From Bacteroidales bacterium (GTDB lineage: Bacteria > Bacteroidota > Bacteroidia > Bacteroidales > Bacteroidaceae), in NCBI GenBank assembly GCA_015060865.1, contig SUXS01000007.1, positions 91,681-155,680 of the forward strand: a stretch of DNA of 64,000 nucleotides, read 5' to 3'. A program made the position numbers and the translations under genes. This document shows positions 7,984-17,277 of the stretch, piece by piece; position 1 is the first letter of the stretch; each line of letters opens with the position of its first letter. The notes under the pieces are model-generated. The model was not told the DNA's origin. It did no database searches and saw only the letters and a list, made by a program, of their open reading frames with translations.

Positions 7984-10900
7984 TTATTCCGCTATGCGCA
8001 TAACTTTCTTTCCATCCACGAGATAAATGCATCCAGGCTGCATCTGACTACGTTCCGTCAACTTGCGTCCCTTCAAATCATATATACCTTTTCGTATAAC
8101 GGCAGGCGCTTGTTCTACTATAGGAGACATAATACCCGTAGTCTCATCCTCTGCACCAAGATAATAGAGATTAAATGCGTCAACTTTATACCAAGCATCA
8201 CCACCTTCAACGCCTATGGTAAGTTCGCCATCTCCAACCCACACACTATCAACCATTCCTTCGGAAAGATAGAATCGTCCCCATTCATGAGCAGCGACAT
8301 GAGCGATACTGTCACCGGCAAACAATGTGACCAAGTGTCCTTCGGAGGTACCCACCATTGCCGTAAGACGATAATATCCCTTCTGTAAACCTACTATGGT
8401 CTGCTTGATAGTAGTAGAACCGGAAGTAGATTCATTATACAGCAAGTAATTACCCTCCAAGCCAACACCATAAGTAGCCAGATTACTTGCAGCACGAACC
8501 TTTGCATTTGTATCAGAAATCCATCCCGACTTGGAATTGTCCTCAAAAGAGGGATTATCGATAAAGCTGGTATAGCAGATAGGATTGCTCTTATCTTTAA
8601 GCTGCAATTTGTAAACATCTAGGAAGGCCAATAAATTATTGGCAACCTTCTTGACTTCAGAAGTTGATGTTATCGACATAGAGACAAACACTCCATCAGC
8701 CGAAGCAATAGAATCTTGTAACACTCCATTCCACTCATCTTCAACAATCGGGCTATACGCATCATATACAGACCGCGCCTCACTGATAGCAACTCCCAAA
8801 TTCTGGTATAAGCGGTCAAGTGTAGTACTAACTGTCGCACGTATACGGCCTGCATCCACATTGATAACTCCCGTGAATGCCGGAATCACAGAACCAGAGT
8901 CAACAAGCAAAAAATATTGGGTATCACTTCCTGTCTCAGTATCAAGCAGATGAGAATAGTTACCAGCAATCGCATTGCCAACTACTGCTTGAAACTCTGC
9001 AATCCCCTGCGATGCTCCCTCACGGGTTACAGCAACTTGATTAGCTACTATCGGAGCGAGTGCGACATTACTTGTTGCCAACAGATAAGGAGTATGAGCC
9101 TGAAGTTTGTCAACGATATCTGCTGACACAATTTTATTCGTAATCTCTGTTGGTTGACGACAAAGATATCCAGAAGGCAGTTCCACCTCAAAAGGCAATG
9201 CCAACGTATACCACACACCAGGTTCCCAACTCGGAGAAAACATTGCTTTCTCTGCCACAAAATCATTCAATTGCCTATATGGATAACCTTGCTGTAGGCG
9301 TAAATCCTCACATTTAGAACCCGCAATAATATTATATCCACCAAAACTATTTTCTTCCATATAGAATAGCGCATTAGGGTTAGCTGCAATAGGCTGAGTA
9401 GATATACCCTTTACCGCTGTAAGATCATAAGCAATTACAGAAATATCTGTTGCCAGTTCTGCAAAACGTTTGTCATTCCAATCCCCCTTTAGAGTCATCA
9501 CTCCATCAACAACAGACACGCTATCCAAACTTGCGAGAGCCACCCTAAAAGGAATAAGTGTATCGGTGGTAGCATATGCCAAGGCTACATCACTATCCAC
9601 ATTGGACAATTTCTCTGCCAAACGCAACTTATAATATTTCTTTGAATCTAAGTGCTCAAACACAGCCTTAAGTACTTGAACATCGTCATTCTCAAACAAT
9701 GCATCTACCGATTCCTTCTTGTCAAGGACAAAATCACCTTGCTCTGTATCATAAGCCAGCAATTCAAATGTAAACTTCGGTTGGGTAGGTGTTGCCTCCA
9801 TATCGTTGGATATTGTCGCTTGTACCGTAAGTTCATCATCATATAGCATACGATATGTACCCATGGAATCCGTTTCAATTACTGAGCTTGCATTTATCGC
9901 CAAATCCTGCAACGTAAGGTGAGGCTCACTAGGTTCTACTGTAACAACCGCCTTATCCAATACATTATATCGTTTGTCGGTAAGGTAAAGATAATAGGTA
10001 CGTTCCAAGATTGGTTTGAATGTAGCTGTAAACTCTCCTGTCTCATTGGTTGCAAGCACCAATTCGGTATTCTTCGACGAAATAGCAGTGCTACTTGTAG
10101 GTGCCTTATCCGATGTGCTCCAATAAAGATAAAACCCGAAATAATCAAGCGTACCTTCATTGGTAACAGTTACACGTATCTCGTTATTTACTCGCTTATA
10201 TAAATGGCCCACATCGATTTTTCCTTTTAGTTTCTGTTTCTTAGGAGTAATATTATACACCATACCCTGTTGCCCCGAGAAGCCATTGACCCCCGTTTCG
10301 TCATCCAAAGTATAGTAGCCATCACCTTGACCACCCCAACCAAAATTAAAATGGAACAGATTATTGTTGGCATTATACCCATCAAGGATAATGGCATGCC
10401 CGCCATTGCTAGGATGAACTCCTGCGTATACCATAGGTTGGCCTTTTGATAGATTGCTGTATACGAGATTCTCCCAAGTTGCCTGACTAGTACCTCCCTT
10501 ATACTGACAAGTGCTACTCAAATTAAAATAGGAATTGTATCCATCTACAATATTGCTTATCTGTCCAGAAGTACTACTACCATATGTCTGCCAAATGCCC
10601 GCTCCAAATGCGGCATTAAGCACAGCCACGGCATTACCCATCTCTTCCGGATAACTGCGATTGTAATCATTGAGCATCAAATCCCAATGAATAGGCGTTC
10701 CTTTCGGATAACTCACGGTAACAGGTGCATCACCATAGCCGTAGGTTGGTGTTGTAGCCTGCAAGGTAGAAGGTAAATCACGACGGAAATGATGAAGCAC
10801 CATTACTGCTGCCGTACAGGTACATCCCGTTACAGCACGATTGGTTGTGCCCGTAAGGAAGGGAGCCAAATTGTTATACGGAGCCGTTTGGTGCCAATGA

Positions 10901-11343
10901 GCTTGAATGATGGGCTGAATAGATCTACGATTGGCTGGAGCCCTCTGCATCACACGGGCTGGAGCATTTTCTGCTTGGGCTTTCTCAATCAGTTCGGCAT
11001 AACCAGCAAGCATATCAAGAAGGGCAGGTGGCATATCCTCTTCTACAAAATCACCACTGTCGGTATAACCAATAATCTCAGGCAAGCAATTATCACCACT
11101 GACAATTACAAAACCTGCATTCTCACCACGGTTAATCACATAGAGCGGTGCCAATGAATCCGCATCAGAGGTCATACTACGGGTCAAAGATCGACGCATG
11201 GGGACCATCTGGGCTGACGATAAATTCTCCTTTAAATAATTTGAAGCAATCTTCAAAGCTTGCAATGGGCCAATGGGATCAGCTACCAGTCCCTCCACAC
11301 TTGTTATTACCAATAATAACAATAGTAATAAATTCTTTTTCAT
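7984..11343 (-). CDS. Secreted C10 (streptopain-like) cysteine protease with C-terminal binding and sorting-like modules
   Basis: Large exported protease of 1119 residues. Order: signal peptide (1-21), a Spi_C10-type propeptide (about 22-140, LYVINRGENAGFVIVSGD), and a C10 catalytic domain (about 140-365) with Cys174 in AVTGCTCTA, His316 in NGGHAIILDGY and the Trp motif FNFGWGG at 333-339. Beta-rich modules follow, one CARDB-like near 375-475, then a galactose-binding-like module (about 930-1065, NPSFEDNSKSGW). It ends with YDLKGRKL and LVDGKKVMRI, the short tail common on exported proteins of this order. Streptopain relatives cleave host or dietary proteins; the target here is unknown. It has its own promoter, divergent from the methyltransferase. 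Confidence 0.9.
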   Translation of the reverse strand: MKKNLLLLLLLVITSVEGLVADPIGPLQALKIASNYLKENLSSAQMVPMRRSLTRSMTSDADSLAPLYVINRGENAGFVIVSGDNCLPEIIGYTDSGDFVEEDMPPALLDMLAGYAELIEKAQAENAPARVMQRAPANRRSIQPIIQAHWHQTAPYNNLAPFLTGTTNRAVTGCTCTAAVMVLHHFRRDLPSTLQATTPTYGYGDAPVTVSYPKGTPIHWDLMLNDYNRSYPEEMGNAVAVLNAAFGAGIWQTYGSSTSGQISNIVDGYNSYFNLSSTCQYKGGTSQATWENLVYSNLSKGQPMVYAGVHPSNGGHAIILDGYNANNNLFHFNFGWGGQGDGYYTLDDETGVNGFSGQQGMVYNITPKKQKLKGKIDVGHLYKRVNNEIRVTVTNEGTLDYFGFYLYWSTSDKAPTSSTAISSKNTELVLATNETGEFTATFKPILERTYYLYLTDKRYNVLDKAVVTVEPSEPHLTLQDLAINASSVIETDSMGTYRMLYDDELTVQATISNDMEATPTQPKFTFELLAYDTEQGDFVLDKKESVDALFENDDVQVLKAVFEHLDSKKYYKLRLAEKLSNVDSDVALAYATTDTLIPFRVALASLDSVSVVDGVMTLKGDWNDKRFAELATDISVIAYDLTAVKGISTQPIAANPNALFYMEENSFGGYNIIAGSKCEDLRLQQGYPYRQLNDFVAEKAMFSPSWEPGVWYTLALPFEVELPSGYLCRQPTEITNKIVSADIVDKLQAHTPYLLATSNVALAPIVANQVAVTREGASQGIAEFQAVVGNAIAGNYSHLLDTETGSDTQYFLLVDSGSVIPAFTGVINVDAGRIRATVSTTLDRLYQNLGVAISEARSVYDAYSPIVEDEWNGVLQDSIASADGVFVSMSITSTSEVKKVANNLLAFLDVYKLQLKDKSNPICYTSFIDNPSFEDNSKSGWISDTNAKVRAASNLATYGVGLEGNYLLYNESTSGSTTIKQTIVGLQKGYYRLTAMVGTSEGHLVTLFAGDSIAHVAAHEWGRFYLSEGMVDSVWVGDGELTIGVEGGDAWYKVDAFNLYYLGAEDETTGIMSPIVEQAPAVIRKGIYDLKGRKLTERSQMQPGCIYLVDGKKVMRIAE

Positions 11344-11367
11344 AACAAATATTATTGTACAATGCTA

Positions 11368-11396
11368 CAAAAGTACAATTTTTTTTAATCAAGCAA
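11368..11396 (-). promoter_or_regulatory. Promoter of the C10 protease
   Basis: Minus strand TTG (11394-11396), 18-base spacer and TACTTTTG (11368-11375), about 25 bases before the ATG. Confidence 0.6.
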
Positions 11397-11418
11397 GTGA
11401 TGTAAATGAATAATTTAT

Positions 11419-11426
11419 TACTTTTG
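11419..11426 (+). promoter_or_regulatory. -7 box for the methyltransferase operon
   Basis: TACTTTTG, 20 bases before the ATG at 11447. I see no good -33 box. It is divergent from the C10 protease promoter, 43 bases away. Confidence 0.5.
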
Positions 11427-11446
11427 CCTATATAACATAGAGCAAG

Positions 11447-12121
11447 ATGAACAAGTGGATACGCCGTAAACGAAATTCATGGGGATTCGGAGTGCAAAGC
11501 CCCACAGACTTTCATTTTGTGCAACATGTATTGCGTGAAGAGGCGTCTTATTATGGCTACGCAGACTTAAGAGCATTGGAGCCTAGGTTTAGCACAGACC
11601 TTCCACACTACCCCGAGAACATCAATCGGCTTCTATTTCGCTTAACCAACTACATTCATCCTGAAATAATCATAGAAGTCGGTACCGGTTCTGGACTTTC
11701 GGCTTGTGCGATGGCATTGGCTCACCCTTTAGGTAAATGCGTGACCATAGGAACGGGCACAGCAAACCTCACAGAAGCGCAAGCGGCCTTAGCCGATTGT
11801 GCACACATCACCGTAAAAAGCGGGAATGAAATAGTTCTATTCGAAGAACTCACTGAAAAAATTGAGCCGATAGAGTTACTACACATAGCACAGACTACCC
11901 ATTATAAGGAGATTATATTGAAGGCTCTACAACACATAGGCGATAAGGCTTTGATTATCATTGAAGGCATACGCGACAATGATGAAAAACGGATTTGGTG
12001 GAAAGAGTTAAGAGACAATCAGCCTACAGGCATTTATTATGACCTAGGGTGCATAGGACTAATACTCTTTGACAAATCCCGCCCTAAAAACATCTATTGG
12101 GTAGACATACAAAAAAAATAA
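11447..12121 (+). CDS. Class I SAM-dependent methyltransferase, O-methyltransferase-like
   Basis: Cytosolic Rossmann-fold protein of 224 residues. The N-terminus RRKRNSWGFGVQSPTDFHFV is characteristic of a Bacteroidales family with no assigned substrate. Motif I is EIIIEVGTGSGLSACAMALA near 75-94, then an acidic-loop region and the C-terminal strand YYDLGCIGLILFDK. It precedes the cobalamin adenosyltransferase by 18 bases, so the two probably share a transcript, but no functional link is evident. Substrate unknown. Confidence 0.7.
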   Translation: MNKWIRRKRNSWGFGVQSPTDFHFVQHVLREEASYYGYADLRALEPRFSTDLPHYPENINRLLFRLTNYIHPEIIIEVGTGSGLSACAMALAHPLGKCVTIGTGTANLTEAQAALADCAHITVKSGNEIVLFEELTEKIEPIELLHIAQTTHYKEIILKALQHIGDKALIIIEGIRDNDEKRIWWKELRDNQPTGIYYDLGCIGLILFDKSRPKNIYWVDIQKK

Positions 12122-12139
12122 ACATCAATTCACTCACAC

Positions 12140-12706
12140 ATGAAGAAGAGCAAAATATATACCCGAGGAGGCGATGCAGGTTTCACATCGCTCATTGGTG
12201 GCAGCCGAGTAAAGAAATGCCATTTACGACTGAATGCATACGGTACGATAGACGAACTCAACGCAAATCTTGGCTTGCTATCATCTATGATCGACAACGA
12301 CAAGATCCTCGGAGAAAAGTGGTTATCATGGATCCAATCTCGGTTATTTGATGCAGGAGCCCATCTTGCCCAGCCTAACACCAATAACCAAGAACCCACC
12401 TGCCTTGTAATGCAGCAACATGTAGCGCAACTTGAGACACTGATAGATTCCATCGATGCCCAATTAGAGCCATTACACTCATTTATCCTACCTGGCGGAT
12501 GTTCCTCAGCAGCTCAATGCCATGTATGTCGCACCATCTGCCGCCGTGCAGAAAGACTCATCATTCACCTTTCCGAAGAAGTCACGATAAACGTCGAATT
12601 ATTATCCTTTATTAACAGATTGTCAGATTTTCTCTTTGTTTATGCCCGATACCTAAATAAAATAAATGGGCATAAAGAAATTTCTTGGGAGAAAGATGGT
12701 ATTTGA
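12140..12706 (+). CDS. Cob(I)alamin adenosyltransferase, PduO type
   Basis: Transfers the adenosyl group of ATP to reduced cobalamin, making coenzyme B12. The 188-residue protein has the PduO-family N-terminus KIYTRGGDAGFTSLIGG (ATP-binding), NAYGTIDELNANLG, FILPGGCSSAAQCHVCRTIC and the R-rich helix CRRAERLIIHL. The four-helix fold acts as a trimer in known members. It follows the methyltransferase closely. Confidence in the enzyme is high; which cobalamin pathway it serves is not visible here. Confidence 0.92.
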   Translation: MKKSKIYTRGGDAGFTSLIGGSRVKKCHLRLNAYGTIDELNANLGLLSSMIDNDKILGEKWLSWIQSRLFDAGAHLAQPNTNNQEPTCLVMQQHVAQLETLIDSIDAQLEPLHSFILPGGCSSAAQCHVCRTICRRAERLIIHLSEEVTINVELLSFINRLSDFLFVYARYLNKINGHKEISWEKDGI

Positions 12707-12718
12707 AGAAAAAAGTTA

Positions 12719-12726
12719 TACCTTTG
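12719..12726 (+). promoter_or_regulatory. -7 box upstream of DUF2795 gene and tyrS
   Basis: TACCTTTG, 54 bases before the ATG at 12781; the -33 box is poor. It probably drives DUF2795 and tyrS together. Confidence 0.5.
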
Positions 12727-12780
12727 CGCCTCATTTTTGAAATAGGACAAAAATAGTAATAACTTAAATAAGACACTGAT

Positions 12781-13002
12781 ATGTATTGGACATTAGAGTT
12801 AGCATCAAAATTAGAGGATGCTCCTTGGCCAGCGACTAAAGAGGAGCTTATTGACTACGCCATACGTTCTGGCGCTCCTTTGGAGGTTATTGAAAATCTT
12901 CAGGAGATAGAAGACGAGGGCGATGTATACGAAAGTATTGAGGAGATTTGGCCCGATTATCCCAGTAAAGAGGACTTTTTCTTCGACGAGGAAGAATATT
13001 GA
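12781..13002 (+). CDS. DUF2795 small acidic protein
   Basis: 73 residues, strongly acidic, with [18 protein letters not shown] and [20 protein letters not shown], which identify DUF2795. Function is unknown. It lies 31 bases upstream of tyrS in the same direction and is likely co-transcribed with it. The acidic tail (FFFDEEEY) suggests a small soluble binding protein; that is inference. Confidence 0.8.
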   Translation: MYWTLELASKLEDAPWPATKEELIDYAIRSGAPLEVIENLQEIEDEGDVYESIEEIWPDYPSKEDFFFDEEEY

Positions 13003-13033
13003 CAACTCAGAAGAATCCAAAAATAACAATACA

Positions 13034-14326
13034 ATGAATTTTGTAGAAGAACTCCAATGGCGTGGCATGGTACACACCATGATGCCGGGAACAGAAGAAC
13101 TCTTGAGTAAAGAAATGGTAACGGCCTACTTGGGCATTGACCCCACAGCCGACTCACTGCACATCGGACACCTCTGCGGTGTGATGATGCTGCGTCACCT
13201 GCAGCGTTGCGGCCACAAGCCCCTGGCGCTCGTAGGCGGTGCTACCGGTATGATTGGCGACCCCTCGGGCAAGTCGCAGGAGCGCAACCTGCTCAATGAG
13301 GAGACCCTGCGCCACAACCAGGAGTGCATCAAGAAGCAATTGGCCAAGTTCCTCGACTTCGAGAGCGATGCGCCCAACTGCGCCGAACTCGTGAACAACT
13401 ACGACTGGATGAAGGACTTCACCTTCCTCGACTTTGCACGCGAGGTGGGCAAGCACATCACCGTCAACTACATGATGGCCAAGGACTCTGTGCAGAAGCG
13501 TCTCAATGGCGAGGCTCGCGACGGACTCTCCTTCACCGAGTTTACCTACCAGCTGCTCCAGGGCTACGACTTCCTCTACCTCAACGAACACAAGAACTGC
13601 AAGCTCCAGATGGGCGGTAGCGACCAGTGGGGCAACATCACCACCGGTGCCGAGCTCATCCGTCGCACCAGCGGCAACGAGGTATATGCCCTCACCTGCC
13701 CCCTCATCACCAAGGCCGACGGCGGCAAGTTTGGCAAGACCGAGTCGGGCAACGTATGGCTCGACCCGCGCTACACCTCACCCTACAAGTTCTACCAGTT
13801 CTGGCTCAACGTGAGCGACGACGATGCAGCCAAGTACATCAAGATCTTCACCGCCATCGGCCGCGAAGAGATTGAGAGCCTCATCGCCGAGCACGCCGAG
13901 GCTCCGCACATGCGTATCCTGCAGAAGCGCCTCGCCAAGGAGGTGACCATCATGGTACACTCTGAGGCCGACTATGAGGCAGCAGTAGAGGCATCGGGTA
14001 TCCTTTTCGGCAACAACACCCACGACGCACTGGTGAAGCTCGACGAAGACACTCTGCTCGCCGTATTCGAGGGCGTACCCCAATTTAAAGTATCGCGCGC
14101 GAAGATTGAGGCAGGCATCAAGGCCGTAGACCTCTTTGCCGAGGAGTCAGCCATATTCCCCTCCAAGGGCGAGATGCGCAAGATGGCCCAGGGCGGTGGC
14201 GTATCGCTCAACAAGGAGAAGCTCGCAGCCTTCGACCAAGAGATTACCACCAAGGACCTGCTCAACGACAAATACCTGCTCGTGCAGCGTGGCAAGAAGA
14301 ACTATTTCTTGCTGATAGCAGAATAA
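13034..14326 (+). CDS. tyrS: Tyrosyl-tRNA synthetase
   Basis: Charges tRNA-Tyr with tyrosine. I start at the ATG at 13034 (430 residues, [11 protein letters not shown]); the longer frame upstream overlaps the DUF2795 gene and is not family-like. Class I signatures: HIGH at 43-46 and KFGKT at 232-236 in the KMSKS position. YQLLQGYDF and GGSDQWGN form the tyrosine pocket, and an S4 RNA-binding domain follows at about 365-430. Codon use is strongly C/G-ending, unlike the AT-richer ruvB and xerD next to it. Confidence 0.96.
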   Translation: MNFVEELQWRGMVHTMMPGTEELLSKEMVTAYLGIDPTADSLHIGHLCGVMMLRHLQRCGHKPLALVGGATGMIGDPSGKSQERNLLNEETLRHNQECIKKQLAKFLDFESDAPNCAELVNNYDWMKDFTFLDFAREVGKHITVNYMMAKDSVQKRLNGEARDGLSFTEFTYQLLQGYDFLYLNEHKNCKLQMGGSDQWGNITTGAELIRRTSGNEVYALTCPLITKADGGKFGKTESGNVWLDPRYTSPYKFYQFWLNVSDDDAAKYIKIFTAIGREEIESLIAEHAEAPHMRILQKRLAKEVTIMVHSEADYEAAVEASGILFGNNTHDALVKLDEDTLLAVFEGVPQFKVSRAKIEAGIKAVDLFAEESAIFPSKGEMRKMAQGGGVSLNKEKLAAFDQEITTKDLLNDKYLLVQRGKKNYFLLIAE

Positions 14327-14342
14327 AAAAAGCAGCAAACAC

Positions 14343-14373
14343 TTGCAAGGATAGAGAAAAACCTCTATCTTTG
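14343..14373 (+). promoter_or_regulatory. Promoter of tRNA-Gln
   Basis: TTG (14343-14345), 20-base spacer, TATCTTTG (14366-14373): a full match to the Bacteroidetes consensus, 32 bases before the tRNA. Confidence 0.8.
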
Positions 14374-14404
14374 CAGCGCTTTTCAAAAGAAAGCACATGA
14401 GGAT

Positions 14405-14475
14405 TGTCCTATGGTGTAATGGTAGCACAACAGGTTTTGGTTCTGTTTGTCTTGGTTCGAATCCAGGTAGGACAA
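14405..14475 (+). tRNA. tRNA-Gln (TTG)
   Basis: Cloverleaf of 71 bases: acceptor TGTCCTA pairs with TAGGACA (14468-14474) and the discriminator is A14475. The anticodon loop TTTTGGT gives anticodon TTG, and the T loop is TTCGAAT. No CCA is encoded. It is followed at once by a strong terminator hairpin. Confidence 0.95.
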
Positions 14476-14480
14476 CAAAA

Positions 14481-14520
14481 AAAAGAAGAAGAGGCACCTG
14501 CAGGTACCTCTTCTTCTTTT
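14481..14520. terminator. Bidirectional terminator between tRNA-Gln and ruvB
   Basis: Perfect 14-base arms, A-rich on the left (14481-14494) and T-rich on the right (14507-14520), plus an inner ACCTG/CAGGT pairing. It can end both the tRNA transcript and the converging ruvB transcript. Confidence 0.85.
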
Positions 14521-14541
14521 CACATTATATCGAACTAATCC

Positions 14542-15567
14542 CTAGTCGAACAACCCTCGAATATTCTGATATACATTTTTCCCTAAATGCTTATAGGCCA
14601 ATTCTGTGACTTCACGACCACGAGGAGTACGTTTCAAGAAACCTTCCTTAATAAGGAATGGTTCATATACCTCTTCCAATGTTCCTGAATCTTCTCCAAT
14701 AGCAGTAGCTATGGTACCAAGACCAACAGGCCCTCCTCCAAACTTATCAATTATCGTACATAGAATCTTATTGTCAATCTCGTCAAGGCCATAACGATCA
14801 ATATTGAGTGCTTCTAGAGCATAGCGAGCGATTTCAATATCTATAGTCCCAGATCCCTTAACCTGAGCAAAATCACGGACGCGACGCAAAAGCGCATTTG
14901 CGATACGAGGTGTGCCACGACTTCTGCTGGCAATCTCTCCAGCTGCTTCATAATCACATGGTACACCAAGAATGTCAGCTGATCGGGCAATAATGCGAGT
15001 AAGAATATCGGTATCATAGTATTCCAAGTGCATATTAATCCCGAAACGTGCACGAAGAGGAGCTGTGAGCATACCGCTACGAGTAGTAGCCCCCACAAGC
15101 GTGAAGGGATTGAGATCAATCTGGATACTACGTGCTGAGGGGCCTTTGTCAATCATAATATCAATACGATAGTCCTCCATAGCCGAATAAAGATACTCCT
15201 CTACTACAGGTGAAAGACGATGTATCTCATCAATGAAAAGCACATCATTGGGTTCTAATGAAGTGAGCAGTCCGGCTAAATCACCAGGCTTATCGAGAAC
15301 TGGTCCTGAAGTAATCTTGAAGCCCACACCCAATTCATTGGCGATAATGTTGCTTAACGTAGTCTTGCCCAGTCCTGGAGGCCCATGCAACAGTACATGA
15401 TCCAAAGCCTCTGCACGCAAGCGAGCCGCTTTGACAAATATCCTCAGGTTGTCTACAACCTTGTCCTGACCCGAGAAGTCTTCAAAGCAGAGCGGACGTA
15501 ACGCATTCTCATAATCCTTGTCCTTGCCGCCAAGCTGTTGTTTATGTATATCGAAATTCTCTTCCAT
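14542..15567 (-). CDS. ruvB: Holliday junction branch-migration helicase RuvB
   Basis: Hexameric AAA+ motor that, with RuvA, drives branch migration of recombination junctions. The 341 residues match the family length. Walker A is GPPGLGKTT at 62-70, Walker B FIDEIH at 111-116, sensor 1 LVGATTRSG, the arginine finger region RARFG, and a C-terminal winged helix (about 260-335, [16 protein letters not shown]). It is monocistronic here, converging on tRNA-Gln, with xerD divergent upstream. Confidence 0.97.
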   Translation of the reverse strand: MEENFDIHKQQLGGKDKDYENALRPLCFEDFSGQDKVVDNLRIFVKAARLRAEALDHVLLHGPPGLGKTTLSNIIANELGVGFKITSGPVLDKPGDLAGLLTSLEPNDVLFIDEIHRLSPVVEEYLYSAMEDYRIDIMIDKGPSARSIQIDLNPFTLVGATTRSGMLTAPLRARFGINMHLEYYDTDILTRIIARSADILGVPCDYEAAGEIASRSRGTPRIANALLRRVRDFAQVKGSGTIDIEIARYALEALNIDRYGLDEIDNKILCTIIDKFGGGPVGLGTIATAIGEDSGTLEEVYEPFLIKEGFLKRTPRGREVTELAYKHLGKNVYQNIRGLFD

Positions 15568-15710
15568 AACATGTTTCTAACAAGTATATCACAAAGATAA
15601 GGAATCCCAAGAGGTCTACCAAATATTTTATACTAAAAACTTCAAGGCACGCCATCAGATTGCCCCTAAAAAAATGCGCATACAAAGCCACACTTTCATT
15701 TCATAATCAT

Positions 15711-15718
15711 TATCTTTG
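15711..15718 (+). promoter_or_regulatory. -7 box upstream of xerD
   Basis: TATCTTTG, 33 bases before the xerD ATG; no convincing -33 box. Confidence 0.5.
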
Positions 15719-15751
15719 TATGGAGTTTCATAATGACACCTCACATACACC

Positions 15752-16690
15752 ATGAGCGAGAAGAAGGAAAGCAAAGACTACCTGCTAAAATACAAGCAAT
15801 ACTTACTGTTCGAGAAATCTCTATCCGCCAACACCATTGAGGCCTACATCCACGATATTGAGAAGTTGTTACAATACCTTAGAAAGAAGGAACAAGATCC
15901 TCTGGATGTAACACTTGAACTTTTGGAGGAATTTTTATCAAACCTCCACGACACGGAAAGAATAGTTGCCCGTTCACAAGCACGCATGCTCTCGGGCATA
16001 CGTTCGTTTTACCAATATTTAACGCTTGAAGAATATATAAAGGCTGATCCTACCCTACTCATCGAATCCCCCAAAATAGGGATGAAACTCCCTGAGGTCC
16101 TCAGCATAGAAGAGATCGACGAAATTCTAAACGCCATAGATATGAGCAAACCAGAAGGCCAACGTAACCGAGCAATTATAGAGACGCTTTATAGCTGTGG
16201 ATTACGAGTATCAGAGGCATGCAATCTGAGACTTTCGGACCTATTTTTCAATGAAGGATTCATCAAAGTAGAAGGCAAGGGAAGCAAGCAACGGTTAGTT
16301 CCCATCTCTGAAAATGCAATTGCAGAAATTACGGCCTATATGGAGGAACGGGCAGAGATTATCATCAAGCCCGGTTACGAGGATTTTTTGTTCGTGAGTG
16401 CAAAATTCAGAAAAAATTTGTCTAGAGTCACCATGTTTCACATCATCAAAGAATTGGTAAAACTCACAAACATCAAAAAAAATATCAGCCCACACACTTT
16501 CCGACATTCATTTGCTACCCACCTACTTGAGGGAGGAGCCAATCTTCGCGTTATACAAAGTATGCTCGGACACGAAGACATAGGTACCACCGAAATCTAT
16601 ACCCACATTGACGCAAGCCGTTTACGTTCCGAGATCATAGAGCATCACCCTCGCAACAAAAAGCGAGCTGTTGTTGAAACAACAGATTAA
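15752..16690 (+). CDS. xerD: Tyrosine recombinase XerD
   Basis: Resolves chromosome dimers at dif, usually with XerC. The 312-residue protein has an N-terminal SAM-like core-binding domain (about 10-95) and a C-terminal catalytic domain with all expected residues: Arg152 (GLRVSE), Lys176, His248 and Arg251 (HTFRHSFATHLL), His274 (LGHEDI) and Tyr283 (EIYTHI). It is a housekeeping recombinase by length and context, next to ruvB, with no mobile-element marks around it. Whether it is the XerC-like or XerD-like partner cannot be settled alone. Confidence 0.92.
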   Translation: MSEKKESKDYLLKYKQYLLFEKSLSANTIEAYIHDIEKLLQYLRKKEQDPLDVTLELLEEFLSNLHDTERIVARSQARMLSGIRSFYQYLTLEEYIKADPTLLIESPKIGMKLPEVLSIEEIDEILNAIDMSKPEGQRNRAIIETLYSCGLRVSEACNLRLSDLFFNEGFIKVEGKGSKQRLVPISENAIAEITAYMEERAEIIIKPGYEDFLFVSAKFRKNLSRVTMFHIIKELVKLTNIKKNISPHTFRHSFATHLLEGGANLRVIQSMLGHEDIGTTEIYTHIDASRLRSEIIEHHPRNKKRAVVETTD

Positions 16691-16759
16691 AGGGACTAAC
16701 AAAATAACAAAATGAAATAAAAAAGTGGCAGAAATGCACACAGATTAAAAAAAATACTT

Positions 16760-16767
16760 TACATTTG
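16760..16767 (+). promoter_or_regulatory. -7 box of the Lrp-C26/M19 operon
   Basis: TACATTTG, 47 bases before the Lrp-family ATG; -33 weak. Confidence 0.45.
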
Positions 16768-16814
16768 CTACACAAAGAATAGGAACAAATATATAAATCC
16801 CAAAATCTATACCC

Positions 16815-17276
16815 ATGGAAAAGATTGACGAACTTGACAAAAAGATACTTGGAATCATCTCTCAGAATGCCCGTATACCGTTCAAAGATGTAGCCGTAGA
16901 ATGTGGAGTGTCAAGGGCAGCCGTACATCAACGTGTGCAACGACTGACAGACATAGGCCTCATCATAGGATCAGGTTACCATGTGAATCCCAAAATGTTG
17001 GGATTCCGCACCTGCACCTACGTGGGACTCAGCCTTGCTAAAGGTTCCATGTACAAGGAAGCTATTGAGGAACTGAAGAAAATTCCCGAGATTGTAGAAG
17101 CTCATTTCACTACAGGGCCCTATAGTGTCATTGTAAAACTCTACGCACGCGACAACGAGCATCTCATGAATCTACTTAACGAACGCATACAAGAAATACC
17201 AGGCGTAATGGCTACCGAGACCATGATATCGCTTGACCAAAGTATCAAAAAAGAAATACCTATCACATTAGAATAG
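16815..17276 (+). CDS. Lrp/AsnC family transcriptional regulator
   Basis: 153-residue feast/famine regulator: N-terminal helix-turn-helix (about 5-55, LDKKILGIISQNARIPF then CGVSRAAVHQRVQRL) and a C-terminal RAM ligand-binding domain (about 70-150, TTGPYSVIVKLYARD). Such proteins bind amino acids and control amino-acid or peptide metabolism. It ends one base before the start of the C26-M19 fusion, so the two are translationally linked and the regulator plausibly controls that gene and itself. The ligand is unknown. Confidence 0.9.
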   Translation: MEKIDELDKKILGIISQNARIPFKDVAVECGVSRAAVHQRVQRLTDIGLIIGSGYHVNPKMLGFRTCTYVGLSLAKGSMYKEAIEELKKIPEIVEAHFTTGPYSVIVKLYARDNEHLMNLLNERIQEIPGVMATETMISLDQSIKKEIPITLE

Positions 17277-17277
17277 T

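Noticed and set aside
12923..13033. 37-codon N-terminal extension of tyrS
   Set aside because: Overlaps the DUF2795 gene in another frame and is absent from the tyrosyl-tRNA synthetase fold; ATG at 13034 fits.
15752..16690. Integrase of a mobile island
   Set aside because: Length, full housekeeping Xer motifs and lack of att-like repeats or cargo fit chromosomal XerD.
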